Shown here: positions 1 through 5,205 of the stretch, piece after piece
Position numbering within the stretch: the first letter of the stretch is position 1
Layout: the number at the start of each line of letters is the position of its first letter
NCBI GenBank assembly: GCA_005878515.1
Contig: VBLZ01000048.1
Location: 1 to 6,135, forward strand
DNA: 6,135 bases
Direction: 5' to 3'
Source: Methanobacteriota archaeon
GTDB lineage: Archaea; Thermoplasmatota; Thermoplasmata; RBG-16-68-12
The notes under the pieces: model-generated
Told to the model about the DNA's origin: nothing
Seen by the model: only the letters and a program-made list of their open reading frames with translations
The model's database searches: none
Translations under genes and position numbers: made by a program

Positions 1-714
1 GAATGCGAGGACGAGGAAGAATGCCGCGAATCCGATTAGCAAATAGAAAGGCCATCGCGGAATCGGCTCCTTCACGCCGAATGCAGAGTCGGGCACGATT
101 CCTTCAACGCCGAGGACCGTCAGATTGACGTCCCCCCGACAAGACGGCGGCGTGCAGGGGTTCGTGGCGTTCGCACTGATTGCAAGATTCCACTGCGCGT
201 CCGTAAAGTAACCGCGCGAAGCGAAGCGGAACGCCGTCAATGTCCCGCTCACATTGCCCTCGAACTCGACCGAGAACCGGACGAAGTAGCTCGATTGAGA
301 GAAAATCGATCCGTGCGCCATGTCCCTACTGTCCGCGGCTGTGACCACCGTGAAGTTCAGGAGTCGGGATGTCCCCGGATCCACCCGGACGGCGGTCCAA
401 CTCCACGCTCGTGTCACCGTCTCCGCGATCTTGGGATATGGGTACGGCCACGACGAGTCGACGAGGATGCTCTCGTCGATCGTCGCGTAGCGATAGATGC
501 TCGCATTCAAGGTGACGTTGTTCATCGGCTCGAGATACGTCGAATTGAAGTAGAATTCGAACCGTCCGCTCTCGCCCGGAGCGAGTTCGGGCGACGCTTT
601 GACCGAAATGAGCTTGTTCACCCTGCCGACCGCGCCCCAATCCTCCGCAGTCGCCGGCGGAGACAAGACCACGGCGAGGACCAGCAAGGCAAGGGCCAAG
701 GCCGGGGCCCGCAT
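1..714 (-). CDS. Secreted, C-terminally membrane-anchored surface protein (3' end outside window)
   Basis: The reading frame starts at ATG 714 and stays open to the left edge, giving 238 residues. An in-frame stop (748-750) lies just upstream and no other start codon falls between, so this start is secure. Residues 1-23 form a signal peptide: one Arg, an Ala/Leu/Val core, and an A-T-A motif before Glu24. The ectodomain has seven N-glycosylation sequons (N57, N66, N70, N120, N154, N181, N197), many aromatic and beta-branched residues, and a C-T-P-P-S-C pair (C187, C192) that could form a disulfide. From about residue 221 a hydrophobic segment (WPFYLLIGFAAFF) begins and runs off the window, so it is probably a membrane anchor. 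Together this suggests a beta-sandwich ectodomain on the outer face of an archaeal membrane, perhaps CARDB/COG1361-like, though I recognise no specific family. It is transcribed divergently from taw2. The signal peptide and anchor are well supported; the function is unknown. Confidence 0.8.
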   Translation of the reverse strand, partial: MRAPALALALLVLAVVLSPPATAEDWGAVGRVNKLISVKASPELAPGESGRFEFYFNSTYLEPMNNVTLNASIYRYATIDESILVDSSWPYPYPKIAETVTRAWSWTAVRVDPGTSRLLNFTVVTAADSRDMAHGSIFSQSSYFVRFSVEFEGNVSGTLTAFRFASRGYFTDAQWNLAISANATNPCTPPSCRGDVNLTVLGVEGIVPDSAFGVKEPIPRWPFYLLIGFAAFFLVLAF

Positions 715-740
715 GATGCGCGCCGAAGCGGGTCGGTCTT

Positions 741-751
741 CATATAGCTAT
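741..751. promoter_or_regulatory. Shared divergent TATA element
   Basis: The 60-bp gap between two divergent starts contains CATATAGCTAT, an AT-rich island in GC-rich DNA; ATAGCTAT (744-751) is a perfect palindrome. On the minus strand TATATG (746-741) is centred about 30 bp from ATG 714. On the plus strand TATA (743-746) is centred about 30 bp from GTG 775. Archaeal TATA boxes sit about 26-27 bp upstream of the transcription start, so both transcripts would be leaderless or carry only a few bases of leader. This is inferred from spacing and composition; no start site has been measured. Confidence 0.5.
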
Positions 752-774
752 CGCGGAGTGTATCGCGGAACAGA

Positions 775-1839
775 GTGAATCCGAATCCACCATCTGTTGG
801 AGTGACTCGCGCAATCGTCGTCCCGAAAGAAAACGCAGAGTCACTGCTCCGAAACTTGCAAATGGAGCGCCTCATCGACCGGACGATGAAGATCGTGAAG
901 CGGGGCAATTCGATTCTCGTCCCCGTCACCGGCGAGCCGCGTTTCGATCTCGCCCCACTTCGCGCACGCCTCGAGCCGCACGTCGATCTTCCCCATCGCC
1001 TGCGGCCTCGGGATCCACGCCACGAGATCCGCGAACGACTCGAGGCCGCGGGCATTCCCGTCGCGCATGCGCCCCGACGATGGGAGCGGATCGGTGGCGT
1101 CCTCGTCCTCCGACTGCCTTCCGAAGGGCAACCACAGGCTCGCGTGATCGCCAAAATCTTCGGTATGGTCTTGGGCGCTCGAACCGTAGTCCAAGACCGT
1201 TCCGGGATCCACGGGCCGATGCGGGTTCCGGACGTTCAAGTCCTCTGGGGAAACGGAACCGAAACGGTGCACATCGAGGGCCGCATCCGATACGCGATGG
1301 ACGTCGCGCGCGTGATGTTCTCCTCCGGCAACCTCGCCGAGCGAGTCGGCATCGCAGACCGAGTCCGTCCCGGTGCCATCGTCGTGGATCTCTTCGCGGG
1401 GATCGGCTACTTCTCGCTGCCGATCGCGGTTCGAGGGCGAGCCGAGACCGTCTACGGATGCGAACTCAATCCGGTGAGTTTTCGCTACCTGGTCGAGAAC
1501 ACACGGCTCAATCGCGCGACGAACTTGGTGCCGCTCCTCGGCGACTGCCGGGCAATCGCTCCCCGAGGGATCGCGGATTGGGTGATCATGGGCCACTTCG
1601 ACGCGCGTGAATACCTCGACGTGGCGTTCGATGCGCTCCGCGGGAAGGGGACGATTGTCTACCATGAGCTGTGCCCGAAGGAGCAATATCCGGATGCGAT
1701 GACCCAGAGGCTCGCGGCGGCCGCGCGAGCGCATTGGATGAATGTCCAGGCGATCCACACTCGAATTGTGAAATCGTACGCGCCCGGCATCGTGCATTCC
1801 GCGGCAGAAGTGGAGGTCACGCGCCAGAATCGACCCTAG
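775..1839 (+). CDS. taw2: tRNA-Phe wyosine aminocarboxypropyl transferase Taw2 (TYW2)
   Basis: Taw2 transfers the 3-amino-3-carboxypropyl group of S-adenosylmethionine to 4-demethylwyosine at position 37 of tRNA-Phe, the step after Taw1, in the cytoplasm. The 354-residue product has a class I methyltransferase-like fold. The SAM loop is VVDLFAGIGYFSLP (203-216), followed by ELNP (230-233) and ENTRLN (241-246). MFSSGN (181-186) precedes it, IMGH (271-274) stands where Trm5 methyltransferases have NLP, and the C-terminus carries RIVKSYAPGIVH (330-341). The MG motif and the APG-x-VH ending match archaeal Taw2 (PH0793 from memory) rather than Trm5. Residues 10-52 resemble the Trm5 D1 domain, which short Taw2 proteins lack. 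GTG 775 suits the TATA element 30 bp upstream. GTG 802 is a real alternative, because homology begins near residue 10 and neither start has a clear Shine-Dalgarno. Trm5a-like activity is the main other possibility. Confidence 0.85.
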   Translation: MNPNPPSVGVTRAIVVPKENAESLLRNLQMERLIDRTMKIVKRGNSILVPVTGEPRFDLAPLRARLEPHVDLPHRLRPRDPRHEIRERLEAAGIPVAHAPRRWERIGGVLVLRLPSEGQPQARVIAKIFGMVLGARTVVQDRSGIHGPMRVPDVQVLWGNGTETVHIEGRIRYAMDVARVMFSSGNLAERVGIADRVRPGAIVVDLFAGIGYFSLPIAVRGRAETVYGCELNPVSFRYLVENTRLNRATNLVPLLGDCRAIAPRGIADWVIMGHFDAREYLDVAFDALRGKGTIVYHELCPKEQYPDAMTQRLAAAARAHWMNVQAIHTRIVKSYAPGIVHSAAEVEVTRQNRP

Positions 1840-1881
1840 GCGACCGAAACACTGATGAGGGATGGGTTCCTGGGGAACGGC

Positions 1882-1886
1882 GGTGA
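1882..1886 (+). promoter_or_regulatory. Shine-Dalgarno deciding the zinc-ribbon start
   Basis: GGTGA complements the 3' end of archaeal 16S rRNA (TCACC) and lies 5 nt before ATG 1892. It favours this start over the in-frame ATG at 1862, which has no comparable site and would add ten residues before the zinc ribbon. Confidence 0.6.
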
Positions 1887-1891
1887 GCGGA

Positions 1892-2290
1892 ATGAACTGT
1901 CCGAAATGCGGAGCGGTGTTGCCCGCGGAAGCGGCGTACTGTCCGTCGTGCGGAACGCCTCGGAGCGAGATCGACCACCTCCTGCGCCAGGCGGAACGCG
2001 CCGTGAACAAGGCGCTCGTCGTCGGAACCACGGTGCTCGACCGCGCGGCGAAAGAACTCCAGCCGGCCTTCGACAAGGCGGTACAGACTCTGCGTCCCGC
2101 TGTCGAGGCGGTCGGGAAGGCGACGAATGACATGGTCGTGGCGGTCACCCCCGCGGCCCAAGCCACCGTGCGGACGGCCAAGGAAGTCGTGGACAAGACC
2201 GTCGCGGCCGTGAGGCCGGCGGTCACGAAGGCGACCGAGAAGACCGGCCAGGCCGTCCACAAGATCCGAGAGAGGGTCCGAAGTCGGTAG
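1892..2290 (+). CDS. Small zinc-ribbon protein with 11-residue amphipathic helical repeats
   Basis: The product has 132 residues. An N-terminal zinc ribbon is clear: C3-x2-C6 and C17-x2-C20, each pair followed by Gly, as in the many short archaeal 'zinc-ribbon plus something' proteins. From about residue 25 to the end the sequence is rich in Ala, Val, Lys, Glu and Thr, with no membrane segment. It contains 11-residue units of the form [LFV]-D-[RK]-x4-[LV]-[QR]-P-A at 49-59, 60-70 and 100-110. Residues 61-78 and 101-118 share 9 of 18 positions. Such 11-mers recur in apolipoproteins, alpha-synuclein and LEA proteins, where they form amphipathic helices that lie on membranes or stay disordered until bound. 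The tail is basic (KIRERVRSR). The gene follows taw2 by 52 bp on the same strand and may share its transcript. I do not recognise an established family; membrane-surface or nucleic-acid binding are both open. The start was chosen from the GGTGA ribosome-binding site. Confidence 0.75.
   Translation: MNCPKCGAVLPAEAAYCPSCGTPRSEIDHLLRQAERAVNKALVVGTTVLDRAAKELQPAFDKAVQTLRPAVEAVGKATNDMVVAVTPAAQATVRTAKEVVDKTVAAVRPAVTKATEKTGQAVHKIRERVRSR
2036..2221 (+). repeat. Hendecad coding repeat in the zinc-ribbon gene
   Basis: Three copies of the protein unit [LFV]-D-[RK]-x4-[LV]-[QR]-P-A are encoded at 2036-2068, 2069-2101 and 2189-2221. The first two are in direct tandem. The third lies 40 residues after the second, with degenerate sequence between. 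The repeat is visible in the protein; the DNA copies have diverged. Confidence 0.5.
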
Positions 2291-2325
2291 GAACCCGGAA
2301 TCTCCCGGGAGTCCCATCCAAACCG

Positions 2326-2332
2326 TTTTCTA
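2326..2332 (+). promoter_or_regulatory. Possible TATA box for the long NfeD gene
   Basis: TTTTCTA is the most AT-rich stretch in the 64-bp gap before GTG 2355 and is centred 26 bp upstream of it, with CCAAAC just before as a weak BRE-like element. This fits a leaderless transcript. The T-run could equally act as a terminator for the zinc-ribbon gene, which ends at 2290. Confidence 0.35.
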
Positions 2333-2354
2333 CGCAAGCGGACCTAGTGGATTC

Positions 2355-3704
2355 GTGAGCCGCACCGCGAGCGTCGCCGCCTTGGGTCTAGTCGCCGTCC
2401 TGCTCGCGGCCCTGGCCATCTCCGCGGGGACGGCTTCGACGAGCCCGCCGAGGCTGCCTGCGAACCCAGCCAGCGGCGCCCTCCTGGTGACCTTCGACAT
2501 CCAGGTCGACGCCGGGGCCGCAGACTACGTCCAACGTGCCGCGCAAGCGGCGATCGCATCGAATCAGGATCTGGTCATTGTCATGAACACGCCGGGCGGC
2601 CTCCTCGCGAACATGGTGCAGATCATCAACTCGACGCAAGAGGTGCAGAACCATGGCCTGGCCGTGTACACGTACGTGCCCCCGGTCGGATTCGCCGCAT
2701 CCGCCGGGAGTTACATTGCGCTCGCGACGAACGCGATCTACATGGGGAGTGGATCGGTTATCGGGCCGTCGACGCCGTACATCATCGGCGGCGATCCGAG
2801 CCAGGTCGAACATGTCCAGAACTTTGCGACCGGGTTGATGCGTTCGCTCGCCGAGAAGAACGGATACAACGTTGCTGCGGCGGTCGACATGGCGGCAAAC
2901 AACTCGGCATATACTGCCGACGAGGCGGCCTCCGTCGGGCTCATCACCGGCAAGGCCGAGACCCTCAATGCTTTCCTCGCGGACGTCGGTTTGAGCGGCG
3001 TCCCGGTAACGCCGTTCGGCGAGCCGCTCTACGACCGATTCCTGAGTTTCCTCAGCGATCCGACCGTCGACGGGCTCTTCATCCTGGTCGGAATCATCGC
3101 GCTCGTCCTCGATCTCTTCCATCGGACCCTGTTCCTGAGCGTGGTCGCGGTCATCTTCATCGCCCTCGGATTCCTCGGTGCCCAGATAATCGGCGCGTCG
3201 GTCGTCGGCATCTTAATCCTGATCATCGCGGCGGCCCTCGTGATCCTGGAAGTGAAAGCGGGCCACGGGTTCTTCGCGATCACCGGCATCGCCCTCGGGG
3301 TCGCGGGCACCTACCTCCTCGCGTACAACGTCCAGTACTCGCCGTCTCCCTACGGCGTCGTCCAATACGTCATCCTGGGCGCCACCGGTGCCGTCCTCGT
3401 CGTGGCGTTCCTGTATCTCACGCGGATCCGGCACGCCCTCATGGCCCAGCCGAAGCTCATCGATCCCGGCCGGATCGTCAACATGACGGGTCGAGCGTCG
3501 ACGGACCTCGTCCCTGGCAAGGACGGAGTCGCCAACGTCGGGGCCGAGGATTGGACCGCGGTGTCGGATGAATTCATCCCAAAGGGATCCGTGGTCCGTG
3601 TGATGGCCGTAACAGACGGGAAGATCCAAGTCACGACCGTTGCACCCGGACCGGAACCTTCGAAATCGAGCGAACCGTCCGCGACACCGCCGACCACGCC
3701 GTAG
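2355..3704 (+). CDS. nfeD: Long NfeD-family membrane protein with ClpP-like serine-protease domain
   Basis: The 449-residue product matches the long NfeD class (Pyrococcus PH1510 type). Residues 1-25 are a signal peptide or first membrane helix. Residues 41-215 are a ClpP-fold protease domain: NTPGG (78-82, compare DTPGG) and AASAGSY (114-120), in which Ser116 matches the catalytic Ser97 of PH1510. Five hydrophobic segments follow, roughly 237-255, 259-279, 281-300, 305-323 and 335-357. Residues 369-428 are an NfeD OB domain (GRASTDLVPGKDGVAN, then a strand pattern ending KGSVVRVM). The tail 430-449 is rich in Pro, Ser and Thr. Family members cleave the hydrophobic C-terminus of a partner stomatin with a Ser-Lys dyad. 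Here the lysine position is His153 (HVQNF versus KITNY in PH1510, recalled), and no lysine occurs between residues 41 and 167, so canonical catalysis is doubtful. GTG 2355 begins the signal peptide directly. The gene runs tail-to-tail into the slipin/short NfeD operon, 12 bp away. Confidence 0.88.
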   Translation: MSRTASVAALGLVAVLLAALAISAGTASTSPPRLPANPASGALLVTFDIQVDAGAADYVQRAAQAAIASNQDLVIVMNTPGGLLANMVQIINSTQEVQNHGLAVYTYVPPVGFAASAGSYIALATNAIYMGSGSVIGPSTPYIIGGDPSQVEHVQNFATGLMRSLAEKNGYNVAAAVDMAANNSAYTADEAASVGLITGKAETLNAFLADVGLSGVPVTPFGEPLYDRFLSFLSDPTVDGLFILVGIIALVLDLFHRTLFLSVVAVIFIALGFLGAQIIGASVVGILILIIAAALVILEVKAGHGFFAITGIALGVAGTYLLAYNVQYSPSPYGVVQYVILGATGAVLVVAFLYLTRIRHALMAQPKLIDPGRIVNMTGRASTDLVPGKDGVANVGAEDWTAVSDEFIPKGSVVRVMAVTDGKIQVTTVAPGPEPSKSSEPSATPPTTP

Positions 3705-3716
3705 TCGATCCGCCGC

Positions 3717-4154
3717 TTAGGTCTGGTGCTTTCGGACCTTCAGGGTCACGTTGTCGGATTCCACAGCCGTCACGATGATCGGCTCCCCGCGGGCGATGTC
3801 TTCCTCTGCGACCGCGCTCCACGATTCGTGCTCGACGTGCACGACCCCTTTGCCGGTGGATTTCATTGCAACGAGGGCGCGGCCGGTCTTGCCGACCAGC
3901 GTGTCGCCGGAGAAATAGCGCTGAGTGATGACCTTCGTCGTCGTCTGCTGAAACGCGAACGCAAGTCCGACCCCGATCATGACGATCAGGACGCCCGAGG
4001 CGAGGTAGTCGAACCGGCTCACGATCCAGCCGTGGACGATCAGGAAGATGCCGAACGCGACGACCGCCAGCACGACCAGGACCGAGCGGATGCCGTAGAG
4101 GAAGAGCCGGTCGATCAGGTTCGAGACGGGCGGGTCCGGACTCTTAGCGGTCAT
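3717..4154 (-). CDS. Short NfeD-family protein, partner of the slipin
   Basis: The product has 145 residues. An N-terminal cytosolic stretch precedes two hydrophobic helices, about residues 22-41 and 49-68. An OB-fold domain follows at about 80-141, starting with GDTLVGKTGRAL and including the typical SWSAVAEEDIARGEPIIV. There is no protease domain, which defines the short NfeD class that pairs with SPFH proteins, as bacterial YbbK does with QmcA. The OB domain is thought to contact the slipin oligomer and stabilise a membrane microdomain; that is family knowledge. The ATG at 4154 overlaps the 3' end of the slipin gene by 11 bp (stop 4146-4144), so translation is probably coupled. A G-run (GGGG) abuts the start, and no well-spaced Shine-Dalgarno is seen. 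The frame stays open further upstream, but a longer start would add an Arg/Ser-rich stretch that merely reads the slipin gene out of frame. Confidence 0.85.
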   Translation of the reverse strand: MTAKSPDPPVSNLIDRLFLYGIRSVLVVLAVVAFGIFLIVHGWIVSRFDYLASGVLIVMIGVGLAFAFQQTTTKVITQRYFSGDTLVGKTGRALVAMKSTGKGVVHVEHESWSAVAEEDIARGEPIIVTAVESDNVTLKVRKHQT

Positions 4155-5088
4155 CCCCTTTCGCGGCTCCCTCCGCCGACGCGAGCACACCTCGGAACGG
4201 CCGGATGAGCTCCGTGAACTCGAGGGGCAAGATGAACTTCGTGGCCGGGCTTGCGCCGAGCGCCCGGAGGGCATCGAGGTACTGGAGCATCAAAGTCTTC
4301 TCGTCGACCCCCTTCGCGGCCCCGAAGATCGTCGAGAGGGCCTGCGCGTAGCCTTCCGCGTTCAAGATCGCTGCCTGTCGTGCGCCTTCCGCGCGGAGGA
4401 CCGCGGACTGCTTGTCGCCTTCCGCGATGGTGACCGTGGCGGTCTTCCTCCCGTCGGCTTCGATGACGACGGCCCGCCGGCTCCGTTCGGCCGACATCTG
4501 GAGGATCATTGCGTCCGTGACGTTCTTGGGAGGAAGAATCTCTCGGATCTCGACGTTCGTGACCTTGACGCCCCAGCGGGTCGTGACCTCGTCGAGCTTC
4601 GTCCGCAGGATCGCGTTGATCTCCTCGCGCTTCGACAGCACCTCGTCGAGGATGATGTCGCCGATGACGGCTCGCAGGGTCGTGGTGGCGATCCCCATCG
4701 CCGCTCCCTCGAAGTTGTTCACCCGGATCACGGAGTCGGCGGCGCTTGCGACCTTGAAGTACACGATGAAGTCGACGTCCACCGGGGCGTTGTCCTTCGT
4801 GATGCACGTCTGGTGCGGGATCGTCAGGTATCGCTCCCGCAGGTCGACGCGGACCGGCTTGTCAATCCCGGGGATGACGACGACGATCCCGGGGCCCTTC
4901 TCGGCCTGGGCCTTCCCCAAGCGGAAGTTCACGATCCGTTCGTACTCCTTGACGACCTTGAGGCTCGCGAAGAGCAAGATCAGGACGATGATCACGAAAA
5001 CGAACGCGCCAACCGCTGCGCCAACCAGATCGGTCCCTTGGAGCGCGGTCACCGAACCGAGGTCGAGTAGCCCGAGAAGTCCCCACAT
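4144..5088 (-). CDS. Slipin/stomatin-like SPFH-domain membrane protein
   Basis: The 314-residue product is a typical prokaryotic slipin. A short N-terminus leads into one membrane helix at about residues 21-42. An SPFH (band 7) domain follows with classic landmarks: YERIVNFRLGK (49-59), GPGIVVVIPGID (65-76), the VDLR strand (81-84) and ILPPKNV (184-190). A coiled-coil segment (about 196-250) carries AEG repeats at 222-224, 233-235 and 244-246. A hydrophobic C-terminal motif (TKFILPLEF, 283-291) resembles the region at which PH1510 cleaves PH1511 in Pyrococcus. Slipins form large ring-like oligomers that organise membrane microdomains and regulate partner proteins. The gene heads an operon with the short NfeD and is divergent from tyrS across 117 bp. 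ATG 5088 is the only Met before the membrane helix and has GGGGG 7 nt upstream. Confidence 0.92.
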   Translation of the reverse strand: MWGLLGLLDLGSVTALQGTDLVGAAVGAFVFVIIVLILLFASLKVVKEYERIVNFRLGKAQAEKGPGIVVVIPGIDKPVRVDLRERYLTIPHQTCITKDNAPVDVDFIVYFKVASAADSVIRVNNFEGAAMGIATTTLRAVIGDIILDEVLSKREEINAILRTKLDEVTTRWGVKVTNVEIREILPPKNVTDAMILQMSAERSRRAVVIEADGRKTATVTIAEGDKQSAVLRAEGARQAAILNAEGYAQALSTIFGAAKGVDEKTLMLQYLDALRALGASPATKFILPLEFTELIRPFRGVLASAEGAAKGDDR

Positions 5089-5095
5089 GCCTGTT

Positions 5096-5100
5096 CCCCC
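5096..5100 (-). promoter_or_regulatory. Probable ribosome-binding site of the slipin gene
   Basis: On the minus strand GGGGG is followed by a 7-nt spacer and then ATG 5088. It is a purine run at Shine-Dalgarno distance rather than a perfect GGTGA/GGAGG match. It supports the start chosen. Confidence 0.4.
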
Positions 5101-5101
5101 G

Positions 5102-5114
5102 GGGCAGGATGCCC
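5102..5114. repeat. GC inverted repeat near the slipin start
   Basis: GGGCA-GGA-TGCCC is a perfect 5-bp inverted repeat with a 3-bp centre. It lies between the proposed TATA element and the ribosome-binding site of the slipin gene, next to the palindrome CCCCGGGG (5097-5104). It could be a small operator near the transcription start, or chance in GC-rich DNA. Confidence 0.3.
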
Positions 5115-5123
5115 GCTCCCCGA

Positions 5124-5129
5124 CTTAAG
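5124..5129 (-). promoter_or_regulatory. Possible TATA element for the slipin operon
   Basis: On the minus strand CTTAAG, preceded by GGAAAT (5135-5140) as a BRE-like purine/A patch, is the best AT-rich candidate. It is centred about 38 bp before ATG 5088, which would give a leader of about 12 nt containing the GGGGG ribosome-binding site. The match to a consensus TATA box is weak. Confidence 0.3.
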
Positions 5130-5168
5130 GCCATGGTCGGATTTCCGCAAGCCGGCGTGCGCGGGGAT

Positions 5169-5181
5169 TGAAACCTTTATC
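5169..5181 (+). promoter_or_regulatory. BRE/TATA promoter of tyrS, probably leaderless
   Basis: TGAAAC (BRE-like) followed directly by CTTTATC (TATA-like) stands out in GC-rich surroundings. The TATA centre is about 28 bp before ATG 5206, the archaeal spacing for transcription that starts at or near the first codon. No Shine-Dalgarno precedes the ATG, which agrees with a leaderless mRNA. Confidence 0.6.
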
Positions 5182-5205
5182 CTGTTTCGTCCGGTTCGGT
5201 GGTCG

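Noticed and set aside
295..747. Plus-strand 150-residue and minus-strand 104-residue open frames (326-640)
   Set aside because: Both are out-of-frame readings of the secreted protein gene, which has a signal peptide, sequons and an anchor in its own frame.
1427..1446. GGTTCGAG-containing stretch suggestive of a tRNA T-arm
   Set aside because: It is inside the taw2 catalytic domain, and no matching acceptor, D or anticodon stems surround it.
1862..1891. Upstream ATG 1862 as start of the zinc-ribbon gene
   Set aside because: It would add ten residues (MGSWGTAVSG) unlike the usual start of zinc-ribbon proteins, and the good GGTGA site sits just before ATG 1892.
2302..2311. Perfect palindrome CTCCCGGGAG after the zinc-ribbon gene
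   Set aside because: It has no loop to make a stable terminator hairpin and no adjacent T-run (the TTTT at 2326 is 14 bp away). Chance is likely in GC-rich DNA.
841..2337. 498-residue open frame on the minus strand
   Set aside because: It lies antisense to taw2 and the zinc-ribbon gene, both of which have clear family motifs. Its product is rich in Arg/His/Asp with no recognisable domain, a usual by-product of GC-rich coding DNA.
4412..5128. 238-residue open frame on the plus strand
   Set aside because: It is antisense to the slipin; the Ser/Thr/Arg-rich product has no domain.
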